Below are positions 1 through 10,769 of a stretch of 64,000 nucleotides of DNA, one piece after another (position 1 is the first letter of the stretch; each line of letters begins with the position of its first letter). Below the pieces are notes generated by a model. That model did not search any database and was not told where the DNA came from. It saw only the letters and a list, made by a program, of their open reading frames with translations. Source of the DNA: Methylococcaceae bacterium (GTDB lineage Bacteria > Pseudomonadota > Gammaproteobacteria > Methylococcales > Methylomonadaceae). A program made the translations under genes and the position numbers. The stretch lies in the NCBI GenBank assembly GCA_016715325.1, contig JADKAL010000001.1, positions 186,001-250,000 on the forward strand, in the 5' to 3' direction.

Positions 1-1
1 A

Positions 2-226
2 TCGGAATTAGCGCTATTGGCTCCCGTTTATGCGACACCCAAAATTAAAACCGTTGAGCTGAAGGCTGAAATCGTTCGTAACTGTAAAGAAATGCGAGAA
101 TTACTTGAAGCCAATGCATTTCCGGTCGTTTCAACAAAACGACAGTTTAAGCGTTATCTCAGATTTTGGAAAAGTGAAGAATGGAATGAATTAGCCGAAG
201 CCGCTGTAAATGCCTTGGAAGGTTAA
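2..226 (+). CDS. 3' end of an unknown protein (5' end outside window)
   Basis: The reading frame is open to the left edge and ends with TAA at 224-226, so this is the C-terminal ~74 residues of a longer protein. The visible part is helical and charged, with a segment rich in Lys and Arg (KRQFKRYLRFWKSEEW) near the end. I do not recognise the family. It ends only 33 bases before the SIR2-TIR gene on the same strand, so it may be the first known member of the same operon and part of the same system. Function cannot be assigned from this fragment. Confidence 0.5.
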   Translation, partial: SELALLAPVYATPKIKTVELKAEIVRNCKEMRELLEANAFPVVSTKRQFKRYLRFWKSEEWNELAEAAVNALEG

Positions 227-259
227 CAATTTTATAAATGATTACGTATTGCCATCTCA

Positions 260-1648
260 ATGAGTTCGATAACAAACGATAAAATTACCGAACGGCTTTG
301 GGAGCAGCTTCTCGATTTTATCGAAGACGGGCGTGTCATTCCGGTAATCGGTCAAGAACTTCTTTCCCTTGAGATAAATGGAGAGAAGACATTACTTTAT
401 CGCTATCTTGCGAAACAGCTCGGCAAAAGGCTGCAAATCGATATGCAACCGGAGGATACTTTAAATTCAGTCGCTTGCCGTTATCTTTCCGAAGGCGGCC
501 AGCGGGAAGATATTTATCCCGAACTAAAGCGAGCGATGTCTGCCCTAGTAGATGTGAATCCGCCTGCTGCCCTTGTCAAACTTTGTGAAATCACGCCTCT
601 AAAATTATTTGTAACGACGTGTTTCGATTCGTTACTTGCCAGTACTTTGAATCAAGTTCGATATAACGGCACGGACAAAACACAGGTGTTATCGTTTTCA
701 CCCGGTTCGAATAGCGATCTGCCCGATTCAATCGAACAGCTCGATAGAGCGACTGTCTTTCACTTGTTCGGTAAATTATCCGTTGTGCCCGAATATGCGG
801 TTACCGACGAGGATGTGCTGGAGTTTATGCATGCGCTACAGTCCAGATCATCGCGACCGGAACAATTGTTCGATGCGTTAATAAAGCAAAATCTGATGAT
901 AGTCGGTTGTCCGTTATCGGATTGGCTGGGCCGGTTTTTCGTCCGGCTAGGAAAAAAAGAGCGCTTAATCATTTCAAGCGGAAAAACCGATTTTCTTGTT
1001 GGGGACCATCTATCCGACGAAGTTCATTTTTCCGAATTCTTACGAAGTTTCAGCAATCGAACGAAAGTGTTTCCACTGTCTTCGATCGACTTTATAGATG
1101 AATTACATTCTCGGTGGATTCAACGTCATCCGCTATCCCAACCTGTCCAGGCTATTGTCGATTCACCGATTCAGGTTGTCGAAAAAATGCAAAAGGGCGC
1201 CGTTTTCTTGAGTTATGCCAGCGAAGACCGTGCCGCAGTGATGCTAATTCGAGATGCGCTTGAACAAGCCGGTATCGATGTTTGGTTCGATAGAAACCCC
1301 GATGCCTTGCGTGCGGGCGATGATTTTGAAGCGAGAATAAAAGCGAATATCGATAAGTGCTCTATGTTTATTGTGATTCTATCTCGCCAGACAACGACGC
1401 CGAATCCCCGTTTCTTTCGAATCGAATGGAATTATGCTCAGGATTTGGCTGCGCGTTATCCGGACAACCGGCGCTTTATCATTCCTGTCGTCATTGACGA
1501 TACGCCGCCGGATGCTTCGACGATACCGGATAAATTCCGCAGATTGCATTGGGAAAAATTACCTAGCGGACAGTCGAATGAAGCATTCGTCAGCGACATC
1601 AAAACGTTGTACCGGGAATATCAACGCCAATTGCTACAACCTGCATGA
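260..1648 (+). CDS. SIR2-like / TIR domain fusion protein
   Basis: A 462-residue protein with two putative NAD-processing domains. The N-terminal ~260 residues show SIR2-like signatures: GRVIPVIGQELL near residue 25, LFVTTCFDSLL near 120, a FHLFGK segment near 170 and VGCPLSDW near 217. A TIR domain follows from about residue 312 (VFLSYASED, then GIDVWFDR, then AGDDFEARI). The Glu in RFFRIEW, about residue 389, sits where TIR NADases carry their catalytic acid. SIR2 and TIR domains serve as NAD-depleting effectors in several bacterial immune systems; that role here is inferred. Its stop overlaps the start of the next gene (ATGA at 1645-1648), which indicates translational coupling to the STAND ATPase. 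No strong ribosome binding site is seen at the ATG. Confidence 0.85.
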   Translation: MSSITNDKITERLWEQLLDFIEDGRVIPVIGQELLSLEINGEKTLLYRYLAKQLGKRLQIDMQPEDTLNSVACRYLSEGGQREDIYPELKRAMSALVDVNPPAALVKLCEITPLKLFVTTCFDSLLASTLNQVRYNGTDKTQVLSFSPGSNSDLPDSIEQLDRATVFHLFGKLSVVPEYAVTDEDVLEFMHALQSRSSRPEQLFDALIKQNLMIVGCPLSDWLGRFFVRLGKKERLIISSGKTDFLVGDHLSDEVHFSEFLRSFSNRTKVFPLSSIDFIDELHSRWIQRHPLSQPVQAIVDSPIQVVEKMQKGAVFLSYASEDRAAVMLIRDALEQAGIDVWFDRNPDALRAGDDFEARIKANIDKCSMFIVILSRQTTTPNPRFFRIEWNYAQDLAARYPDNRRFIIPVVIDDTPPDASTIPDKFRRLHWEKLPSGQSNEAFVSDIKTLYREYQRQLLQPA

Positions 1649-4600
1649 CTGCAACCGAACAGATTACAGAGAATTCCGAACAAGCGCTGGTCGACGACGA
1701 GCATCCTTGGCCTGGATTGGCGTCGTTTAGGGAGCAAGATGAAGCTTTTTTTAAGGGCCGGAACGAAGATGTCGACAAGCTTTATTCACTGGTCAATCGC
1801 GAACGGCTGACTGTTCTTTTCGGTGTTTCAGGTCTCGGCAAGAGTTCGTTGCTTCAAGCCGGTTTATTTCCTTTGCTGCGTGAGGAGAACATCCTTCCAA
1901 TAACGATACGTCTGAATTTTACGGATTTATCGCAGACCTTCAATGAGCAAGTATTTGCTGCGATGCACCGGCAAATTCTCGAGAAAAGTATTGAGGTTCC
2001 CGAGCATCGGCAACAAGAAACCTTGTGGGAGTATTTTCATCGTAAAGACGCCGAGTTTTGGGATGCCCGTAATCGAATTATTATTCCCTTATTATGCTTC
2101 GATCAGTTTGAAGAAGTTTTTACCTTAGGCCGCGAAGACTTCAACCGGGGCGTTGAGCTAAAGAAATTCCTCGTTGAACTGGCCGATCTGGTCGAAGGGC
2201 GTTGCCCTGAACTTGTTAAGGTCCGCATGGATGAAAATCCGGACGAGTCGAAAAGTTTTAATTTCAGTCTGCATCCGTACAAGGTGCTGCTTAGTCTTCG
2301 GGAGGATTATCTCGCCGATTTGGAAGGCTTACGCAAATCGATGCCGTCGATTATTTTCAATCGGATGCGCCTCGCACCGATGAACGGAAAACAAGCGATG
2401 GCCGTCGCCGACCAGACGCAAGGTCGTCTGATGGAACATGGCGTTGCGGAATCGGTCGTTCGATTGGTTGCAGGAAAACAGGGTGAAGATCATCGAGACC
2501 TAGCTGAGTTGCGCATCGAACCGGCATTACTCAGTTTAGTGTGCCGGGAATTGAACGAACGGCGAATTGCAACACAGACCCCCGAATCGATGCGCAATCC
2601 GTCGCCAGCAACCGTGAACAGATTCTTGAAGACTTTATCGGTCGAAGTTTAAGACCTCATAAGCCGGAACTTCGCCGCTTTATCGAAGATAAACTAATCA
2701 CAGTGTCCGGTTATCGCAATAGCGAGGCCTATGACAATGCGGTCGGCATTTCCGGTGTCGACGCAGTTGCCTTAGACGACTTGGTAAAATGCCGCGTTTT
2801 ACGGGTAGAGGAGCGGGACGGTATCAAACGCATTGAATTAATTCACGATGTTCTGACCGAAGTTCTCAGGAAAAGCCGCGACCAGCGAAATATTCTTGAA
2901 AAGCAACGACAATCGGAACAGGAACGGATCGAGGCGGAGAAAAGGGAGCAAATCGCTAGCGAAGCGCTAAAAGTCAGTAAACGCAGAGGCTTGGCTTTTT
3001 TGATTTTAACCGTGGTTGCTTTGGCGTCTTCTTGTTGGGGGTGGTGGAGTTGGTGGGATGCCAAGGAATCCCACAAAAAAGCTCAACATGCGTTGGCAAT
3101 GGCCGATTTTCGCGAGGCGAAGCAACACTACGAAGGTAATAATCTCACGGAGGCGCTCGCCCATCTTGCCCATTCCGTGCGATTAGATCCAGAATGGATA
3201 TCCAGCCGGGCATTGCTCGTAAATCTTTTACAGCAAAAAAACTGGCAATTTCCAACTACGATTTTCAAACATAAAGCCGCCGTCAATATGGCGGCATTCT
3301 CACCCGATGGACGTAAAGTGGTGACGGCTTCGCAAGATAATAGCGCTCGTCTCATTGATGTTAAAACAGGTCAGCCTTTCGGCGCACCCATGATTCATCA
3401 GAAACAAATCTATACCGCGCAATTCAGCCCCGACGGCGTCTTGGTGTTAACCGCTTCGGAAGATAACACAGCCCGATTATGGAATGCCGATACCGGAGAA
3501 TCGTTAAATATAACCCTAACGCAACAAGATGAAATTTATTCAGCCCGGTTCAGCCCCGACGGAAAGCGGATTGTTACAGCCTCCAAGGACGGTCATGTTC
3601 AGTTGTGGGATGCTCAAAGCGGAATCCCTTTCGGCGACCTTATGTTGCACAAAGATTCGGTAAATTCAGCCGAGTTCAGTCCGGACGGTACAAGGATTGT
3701 GTCGGCATCGGAAGACAATAGCGTACGTTTATGGGATGCGAATACCGGTAAGCCGCTGGGCCAAGCCATGATGCATCAAGGCGATGTTTATTTCGCTCAG
3801 TTTAGTTTAGACGGCGCCAGAGTAGTGACGGCGTCGGAGGATAATAGCGCTCGCTTATGGGATGCATTTACCGGTAAACCGCTGGGCGAAAAGATGCCGC
3901 ATCTAAGCGATGTTTATTTCGCTCAGTTTAGTCCGAACGGTCAATATGTTGCGACTGCATCGGAAGATAAAAGCGCACGATTGTGGGATGCGTATAGCGG
4001 TAAACCGCTGAGCGAAGCCTTAATTCATGATGGTTATGTTTATGAGGTGGAATTCAGCCCTGATTCTAAACGTTTAGCAACGGCGTCCGGAGATAACAAT
4101 GCCCGCTTATGGGATGTCGATTCGGGGAAGGCTTTCGGCGGCGAAATGACGCATCTAAACGATGTGTATTCTGTGCAGTTCAGTGCTGACGGTAGCTATG
4201 TTGTGACAGCGTCCGAAGATAGCAGTGTCCGGCTTTGGGACGTTAGAGGAGGGCGCATTCAAGGTTTGGAAATGTTACATCGCGATCGAGTAAATTCTGC
4301 TGAATTTAATTTTGACGGGACAAGCGTCGTTACTGCTTCGAACGATCATACTGCTTTGTTATGGGACGCCAAAACCGGTATCAAACAGGGCGAAGCCATG
4401 TTGCATGAAAATCAAGTCAATACGGCACAATTCAGCCCGGACGGGCAGCGGATTGTAACGGCGTCTTCGGATAACAGTGCGCGAATGTGGGACGGAAAAA
4501 CCGGTAAGGCGCTGAATATAGCCATGATCCATAATAATAGTGTTACTGATGCGCAATTTAGCCCGGACGGTACGCGCATCATAACCGCCTCGTTGGATAA

Positions 4601-5576
4601 TAGCGCTCGGATTTGGGACAGTAATATCGGAACACCTTTAGGCGAAGTTATGCAGCATCGAAGTGCGATTAATTCTGTTCGGTTCAGCCCCGACGGTAGA
4701 CAAGTTGTAACCGCATCGCTGGATAATAGTACACGGCTTTGGGATGCGTTCACCGGTATAACGTTGTGCGATCCTTTGATGAGTCAAGGTAGTGTAAGTT
4801 CGGCTGAGTTCAGTCCCGACAACTCGCACGTCGTTTCGTCGTCTCGAGTCCGAACCGCCAATATTTGGGATGTTAAAACCTGCCAAGCTCTATTAGCGCC
4901 TATGATTCATCAGTCGAGCGTAAACAGCGCACGATTTAGCGGCGACGGTAATCGGGTGGTAACGGCGTCCGTCGATAACAGCGCTCGATTGTGGGAGGCA
5001 AGTACTACAAAGCCCTTAGGCGAACCAATGGTACATCGTAACACCGTTAACTCGGCGGAATTCAGCCCCGACGGAAAATGTGTGGTAACGGCATCGGTGG
5101 ACAATACGGTTCGGATTTGGGATGCTTTTACCGGCAAGCCGCTGAGCGATCCGATGGTGCATCGGCAATCCGTTTTTTCAGCGCAATTTAATGCCGATGG
5201 TACACGCGTGTTAACCGCTTCAAATGATAATAGCGCACGTATTTGGGATGTCTTTCCGGTTCTCTCCGATAATGCAGGGCTATTGCCCAATCTTGCAGAA
5301 GCTGTAATCGGTTATCGGTTGACGGAGCTATCCGCCATCGAGCCTTTGGAAAATCAATTGGAAGCATTAAGCCAAATCAGGAAAGAAACGGAAAGTGCAA
5401 CGTTCGGCGAGCCGACTTCAAGCTCCTTTGCGCGTTGGTTTTTATCCGATCCTTGGACGCTCACCGTTTCCCCGCTTTCCGAATTGACTGTTCCCGACTA
5501 CATTCAACAGCAGCTCGCGGCGGGTCGTCGTAGTGAAATGGAATCACAATTTCCCGGTCATCCATTGTTGAAATAG
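1645..5576 (+). CDS. nSTAND1 P-loop ATPase with transmembrane helix and 16 WD40 repeats (one apparent frameshift)
   Basis: The two reading frames 1645-2652 and 2541-5576 form one ~1310-residue protein if the frame slips by -1 at the C5 run 2579-2583; the joined text (ATQTPRIDAQSVASN) gives a continuous nSTAND1 domain. Visible parts: PWPGLASFREQDEAFFKGR near the N-terminus, Walker A GVSGLGKSS near residue 60, Walker B LLCFDQFEEVF near 150, SLVCRELNERRI, then NREQILEDF after the slip. A single hydrophobic helix (about 3000-3045) is followed by 16 WD40 blades. STAND proteins sense a ligand through their repeats and oligomerise to switch on an effector. Overlap with the SIR2-TIR gene suggests that effector is the partner protein. 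The slip may be an assembly error, a real mutation or recoding. Confidence 0.82.
3276..5291 (+). repeat. Array of 16 tandem WD40 repeats, 42 codons each
   Basis: Sixteen consecutive 126-base units, each encoding a blade of the form V.SA.FSPDG..VVTAS.DNSARLWDA followed by TGKPLGE and MxH. Unit length is 42 residues with no gaps across the array. Blades 4-6 and 14-15 are especially alike. Sixteen blades would make two propellers. The strong conservation of the DNA unit makes the array prone to recombination, so copy number may differ between strains. Confidence 0.88.
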
Positions 5577-5729
5577 CTGCACCGATGAAACGATCTTTTC
5601 GTTAGCTACCTATTTCCCCGGTTCGCTTCTCAAGCTAATCTTCATCGGTTTTTGATGCAAGTCGGGAATTTAACCGGATCAATAATTTTCTCCTCACCCC
5701 AAATCATAAATAGGAAAAGAGTAATCGGT

Positions 5730-8700
5730 CTAGGGATTATGGATCCAATCCGCACCCAATGTTCCCTGCAATCGATTCAAATAGTCGGGGCTGGAGATAT
5801 GACTTAACATCTCATCAACCTTTTCCAATTTCTTGGTCATAGTTTCATAGTTTTGCGGATCGTATCGATCTTTGTCGTTGAGACATTGCCCTATGTAAAC
5901 TTTATGGCGTTGCCAAAGTTGTTGGTCGCGCTGTTGTTTAATTTTCAATCGTTCTAGATACCAGCCGCTTTCCTGTAAATACTCGCAGGTAAATAAGCCT
6001 CGAATCGATGGATCGTCGATAGTTTTACCTTCATATTCACCGTGAGCCATGATATGAAGCAAGGCTTTAAGGGGAGGGCAGGCATCGTCGATAGTGCCGT
6101 CTTCAAAATATTGAAGGGCAACCCGTTGTTGCGCTTCATAAACATTATTAACGCCGTCGACAAAGCTTTCTAAATCTTGCGTTTCAGGTTTTAACATAGC
6201 TTCGTCGAATACGGCCGTTGGGTAGTTGAAAACCTTACCAAAATTCGTATGTATAAAACGCTCGGTGATTCGATATCCCAAGCGACTGGCATAAACGGTT
6301 TTGCCCTGGTATTCGAAGTCCTCAAGTTTTTCAAGTTGTTCGTGCTTAATTAAATAATCCGGGGTGCGTTGCTCAACGGGCAGTCTCAACCAGATTTCAG
6401 GGATTAGCAAACTAATATCGTGGTCGATTCGGCGTTGCGAACCGATATACCCTGCGGCAGTCGAAAAGCCGTCGTACCCGCATAAAATAAACGAAACCAG
6501 CGCTGTATTCAGATCTGCGGTTGCCGAAACCGCATTAAACGGCCCTTTGGTTAATGCGCCCTCTGAGCCGGCGCCGGTTGTCGACGGCGATTTTCCGGTT
6601 AAGCTGCAAATAAAATCCATAAACAGTTCAGGCAGTTCCTGATAATGTATCGGATTATAAATAGCAAGCGGACGGATTCCTGAAGCGGCATCAATTGGAT
6701 TGTTACGGCGACCCGTTAATACCGAATTGACCGGAAAATATACCGGTTGTTCATAACTTAAACCGCGTGCAAGTCGTGTAGAAAGCTCTGCGATATAGCG
6801 CATTTTAGGGTCGAGAAGATCGGGCCTCGCTTGCAAATAGCGGACATTTTGGCTGGGTTTACCTTCTACCAGTCGCGGGTGTGCTGAAGAAACAAAATAG
6901 TGACCGTTTTTAGAGTGAGCCGCTTCACGAATAACGTTTCGCATCGGCTCGCTGAACTCCTCAAAATGGATAACATCTTCTAATAAATCTTTGGCATCAT
7001 TGGCATCAAGTGGCTGAAAATTAGAGATAAAGTTATTTTTACCTGAAAAATCGAGTTCGGTTTGCAAGTCTACACCACGATGTATGGCGTCATCCGGGCG
7101 TTGAAAAAAGCTTTCTTCACAATTGTTGACCAGTTTGATGCTGGGATTGCTGTAATCCGAGTTGAGGCCAGTCAAATATCGAGTCGGCACAACCGTTGAT
7201 GCAGTGATGTCGTCTTCCATTTGCAGTTTTTCAGAAGCGATGAAATCCTGTCTTAATTTGAAAATCCGCCAAGCGCCTTTTTGGTCGAAACCGACACGTA
7301 GGTAACTCGCCATTAATTTTCTGCCGTGGTATTTTAACTCGTTGCCGGGTTTTCCGTTCACGAGGTCAACTGAAAAATGTTTACGCCAGTCGTTTCCCCA
7401 TTCTGCCTTATAAAATCGTTTAATCATCAATACCAAGCCCAGAATGTGTTGTGGAATTTTTTCCAGCCATTGGTTGTAGTCGTCGGAATAGTCGGTGGCG
7501 GACGGGGTTAATAATTTGATGACCGACCCCAGTGTCCGTTTTTTACTTAACAGGCTACGTTGGTCGCAACCGTGAAGTGCAGGATTGCGAAAACGGTTTG
7601 AATAATCGTGCTCGAAAATATTGTTGACGTAATCCATGTCTTTGTCGAAATCTTCGACGAAAAAATCACCTGAAATAACAGCTCCGGATAACGATTTGGA
7701 TATTTCCGATTTTCCGCCGCCCGAAACCGTACTGGGTTTATGGCAAAAAGTTCCTTCCGGATACGTACCGACCAAACGCCAGCTTGGCGCATGGGGATGA
7801 CGTTCCAGATTAACCCTGAAGCCGTTTGGATAAACATAGGTTTGATTGATCAACAGTTTTAACGATTGTTGCTGCCCATCAAGCTGCCAACTGATCATTT
7901 GCTCCTGAATGTTGATGTGAGCATCCGCCGGAATGAAGATAATATCGGAATGATTTCTGTCGATTCCGTAGCCTGAGTCTTTAAATACGATAGACGGGCC
8001 GAGTAAGGACCTCGCTTTTTCAATCGTCGGTTTCGGTGCCGATTCCGACGTGCTTGGAATATGGATTTCACCCAAGATAACGCGTGGAAATGCGAGCGCT
8101 CCACCCGAATGTTCTTCCTCGCAATCGCCGAACAGATTGGCGGCATAACTGATGTGGGATTTAATTTCCTTTTTACTGTAACCGAAATAGTTATCGGCGA
8201 TGATGGTTACGATGACGCCGTTCATATCGCGGCAAACCAGTTTAAACGGTTTGCCGTCGTTATATAGATCATGTTCATCCCGCCAGCACATGCCGTCTTT
8301 GCGTTGACGTGCGGTTGCCTCATCGAAATGGGGCAAGCCGAGCGCTTTTTTACGGCAACTGACAAGGTGAGGCGCAAGAATGATGCAACCGGTGTGGCCG
8401 GTCCAGTGATCAATATCCAAAGCAGAATCGTTTTCGGGCAGAAAAGGATCGCCTGCATTGCCGAAAATAGACTCGACAAAATCTAAATTCGATACGAGTC
8501 CTCCCGGTGCAAAAAAGCGGACTTCCATCGTTTTCGCCGGAATCAAGGACGATAATGCCGGGCGGACAATCGGGCGCAATAAGAGGGAAGTCCAGAGTTT
8601 TGCTGGAGTAGTCTGATTGATTGTAAAAGGTAATTTGAGCAGGTCGTCCGGCGGCGATAAGGCTAAATCGAGCAACTTACTATAAGCAATAACAGGAACT

Positions 8701-9182
8701 TCGTTTTTGTCGGCAGGAACGGGTAAGCCACCGGCAGCGATATGAAAAACTCCTTTTGTCGTCCGCTTGTCGTTTTGAGGATTATGTAGAACACCTTGTT
8801 GTATTCGATAAGAATCTACGAAGTTCGAGTGAAATTCATTACCTTCGTATGGCAATGAGAGCTCTCTGGCGAGTCCCGCTTGCTCGAGCACGAAAGTTTC
8901 GCCTGGTATCCGGATTTTAATGTCGATTCCGTTGTTGAGCAGGTAACTATTAAGGAAATCTTCAATTCGGCGGTCTGCAGGACAACGGTATTGGGCAAGC
9001 AAACGACGTTGCTGAGAATATTTCTTTAGCAAACCCTCAGCAATATTAAGGTATTGCGAATCATCATCTAATTCGCACGTAGGTTGTCCTAAAGCGGCGA
9101 GTTGAAGGTTGATGAACTGATGTTGTTGCTGCCGTTTGATTTTTTTAGCGTTAAATTCAGGCGGCTTTAGACTTGCGTTCAT
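5730..9182 (-). CDS. Probable pyrophosphate-type phosphoenolpyruvate carboxykinase
   Basis: A 1150-residue cytosolic-type protein with no signal peptide or membrane helices. Length and overall pattern fit the large PPi-dependent PEPCK family known from Entamoeba and Propionibacterium, which interconverts oxaloacetate plus PPi with PEP, phosphate and CO2. A P-loop-like GGGKSEISKS lies near residue 490, and STTGAGSEGALTKGPFNA near 870; both are glycine-rich, as expected for phosphate binding. The family call is from recollection of these features, not from an alignment; such proteins are often listed as hypothetical. The ATG at 9182 is preferred because GTGGAG lies 9-11 bases upstream; a GTG at 9197 would add five residues. 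It converges on the STAND gene and diverges from argG. Confidence 0.55.
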   Translation of the reverse strand: MNASLKPPEFNAKKIKRQQQHQFINLQLAALGQPTCELDDDSQYLNIAEGLLKKYSQQRRLLAQYRCPADRRIEDFLNSYLLNNGIDIKIRIPGETFVLEQAGLARELSLPYEGNEFHSNFVDSYRIQQGVLHNPQNDKRTTKGVFHIAAGGLPVPADKNEVPVIAYSKLLDLALSPPDDLLKLPFTINQTTPAKLWTSLLLRPIVRPALSSLIPAKTMEVRFFAPGGLVSNLDFVESIFGNAGDPFLPENDSALDIDHWTGHTGCIILAPHLVSCRKKALGLPHFDEATARQRKDGMCWRDEHDLYNDGKPFKLVCRDMNGVIVTIIADNYFGYSKKEIKSHISYAANLFGDCEEEHSGGALAFPRVILGEIHIPSTSESAPKPTIEKARSLLGPSIVFKDSGYGIDRNHSDIIFIPADAHINIQEQMISWQLDGQQQSLKLLINQTYVYPNGFRVNLERHPHAPSWRLVGTYPEGTFCHKPSTVSGGGKSEISKSLSGAVISGDFFVEDFDKDMDYVNNIFEHDYSNRFRNPALHGCDQRSLLSKKRTLGSVIKLLTPSATDYSDDYNQWLEKIPQHILGLVLMIKRFYKAEWGNDWRKHFSVDLVNGKPGNELKYHGRKLMASYLRVGFDQKGAWRIFKLRQDFIASEKLQMEDDITASTVVPTRYLTGLNSDYSNPSIKLVNNCEESFFQRPDDAIHRGVDLQTELDFSGKNNFISNFQPLDANDAKDLLEDVIHFEEFSEPMRNVIREAAHSKNGHYFVSSAHPRLVEGKPSQNVRYLQARPDLLDPKMRYIAELSTRLARGLSYEQPVYFPVNSVLTGRRNNPIDAASGIRPLAIYNPIHYQELPELFMDFICSLTGKSPSTTGAGSEGALTKGPFNAVSATADLNTALVSFILCGYDGFSTAAGYIGSQRRIDHDISLLIPEIWLRLPVEQRTPDYLIKHEQLEKLEDFEYQGKTVYASRLGYRITERFIHTNFGKVFNYPTAVFDEAMLKPETQDLESFVDGVNNVYEAQQRVALQYFEDGTIDDACPPLKALLHIMAHGEYEGKTIDDPSIRGLFTCEYLQESGWYLERLKIKQQRDQQLWQRHKVYIGQCLNDKDRYDPQNYETMTKKLEKVDEMLSHISSPDYLNRLQGTLGADWIHNP

Positions 9183-9347
9183 TCGTTTCGGCTCCACAGC
9201 GAGGTTGGGGTTTATTTCTTCTGAGATTATTATTCAAAAATAGCGGTTAAAGCCAAGAAAATTTTACTACAGCATAATGTCGAATGAGGAAAATGGATAC
9301 AAAAATTGTTTTTAAGCCAAATACCAGTGACAAACACCATTCTCCTT

Positions 9348-9378
9348 TGCTGTTGTAACATCTGTTTTCCGGTATAAT
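9348..9378 (+). promoter_or_regulatory. Candidate argG promoter
   Basis: A consensus -10 hexamer TATAAT lies at 9373-9378, about 33 bases before the argG ATG. The -35 region is poor (TTGCTG at 9348, 19 bases away, or TTGTAA closer in), so the exact -35 is uncertain. It is the only good -10 in the 228-base divergent gap. Confidence 0.4.
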
Positions 9379-9410
9379 TCCAGTCATTTTTAACGAAGCG
9401 ATAGGACAGT

Positions 9411-10634
9411 ATGTCTAAAATCAATAAGGTAGTTTTGGCTTATTCCGGAGGATTGGATACCTCCGTCATTTTAAAATGGTTGCAGGATGTTTATCAGTGC
9501 GAAGTCGTCACCTTTACCGCTGATTTAGGGCAGGGCGAAGAAGTCGAACCTGCAAGGGCTAAAGCGCTGTCTTTAGGGATCAAGGAAATTTATATCGATG
9601 ATTTGCGCGAAGAATTCGCTCGCGATTTTGTTTTTCCGATGTTCCGTGCGAATACCGTCTATGAGGGCGAATATCTGTTGGGCACATCGATTGCCCGCCC
9701 ATTGATTGCTAAAAGATTGATAGAAATTGCTAATGAAACCGGCGCCGAAGCGATTTCACACGGTGCAACCGGAAAAGGCAACGATCAGGTTCGTTTTGAG
9801 TTGGGCGCTTATGCTTTGCGTCCCGACATCCAAATCATAGCGCCTTGGCGGGAGTGGGATTTAACCTCTCGGGAAACCTTGATGGCTTACGCCGAGAAAC
9901 ATAACATACCGGTTGAAATGAAGAAAGGCACTTCGTCGCCTTATTCAATGGATGCTAATTTATTGCATATATCTTACGAAGGACGAGTCCTTGAAGATCC
10001 TTGGGCTGAGCCTGAAGAGGATATGTGGCGCTGGACGGTTTCGCCCGAAGTAGCGCCCGATAAGGCGACTTATATCGAATTGACCTACAGACAGGGCGAC
10101 ATAGTTGCCATTGACGGCGTGGAACATAGTCCGGCTGAAGTTGTTGAACAATTGAATAAAATTGCCGGTGATAACGGAATAGGCCGGTTAGATATTGTCG
10201 AAAACCGTTATGTCGGCATGAAATCGCGCGGCTGCTACGAAACACCTGCCGGGACTGTCATGCTCAAAGCACACCGTGCAATTGAATCTTTAACGTTGGA
10301 TCGCGAAGTGGCGCATTTAAAGGATGAATTGATGCCGCGTTATGCCTCACTGATCTATAACGGTTATTGGTGGAGTCCAGAACGTCTGATGTTGCAAACG
10401 ATGATCGATGCTTCTCAAGTTAATGTTAACGGCAAAGTGCGTATAAAACTTTATAAAGGTAATGTCATCGTGGTAGGACGTTCGTCTGAAACCGATAGCT
10501 TATTCGATGAAAGTATCGCCACTTTCGAAGACGATGGCGGCGCATACAATCAAAAAGATGCCGAAGGATTTATCAAATTGAATGCATTGCGTATGCGAAT
10601 TGCATCGGCAAAACGCAATAAGTCGGGTAAATAG
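9411..10634 (+). CDS. argG: Argininosuccinate synthase
   Basis: A 407-residue enzyme that condenses citrulline and aspartate using ATP to give argininosuccinate, the penultimate step of arginine synthesis. The N-terminal PP-loop reads [18 protein letters not shown], and [15 protein letters not shown] near residue 115 is the family substrate/ATP site. Length matches the short bacterial type. An AGGACAG sits just before the ATG. It stands alone here; another arginine gene, argJ, lies 20 kb away on the same strand. Confidence 0.97.
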   Translation: MSKINKVVLAYSGGLDTSVILKWLQDVYQCEVVTFTADLGQGEEVEPARAKALSLGIKEIYIDDLREEFARDFVFPMFRANTVYEGEYLLGTSIARPLIAKRLIEIANETGAEAISHGATGKGNDQVRFELGAYALRPDIQIIAPWREWDLTSRETLMAYAEKHNIPVEMKKGTSSPYSMDANLLHISYEGRVLEDPWAEPEEDMWRWTVSPEVAPDKATYIELTYRQGDIVAIDGVEHSPAEVVEQLNKIAGDNGIGRLDIVENRYVGMKSRGCYETPAGTVMLKAHRAIESLTLDREVAHLKDELMPRYASLIYNGYWWSPERLMLQTMIDASQVNVNGKVRIKLYKGNVIVVGRSSETDSLFDESIATFEDDGGAYNQKDAEGFIKLNALRMRIASAKRNKSGK

Positions 10635-10769
10635 TAGAAGCGAATTTGTTAAAACTTGTATAATCAGTATCATTATTATGGTGAAAGCTTTCGGTTTTTG
10701 ATTAAATGTCCATAAGAATTAAGCACTCGATGTCTACGGGTTGACACGGGATCGATAATAAAGGGCGGC

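Noticed and set aside
2579..2583. Programmed -1 ribosomal frameshifting as the sure explanation for the split nSTAND gene
   Set aside because: No downstream stimulatory structure was established, and the same type of slip breaks many unrelated genes in the window.
4412..5290. Long minus-strand frames opposite the WD40 array
   Set aside because: They are periodic shadows of the 126-base repeat unit.
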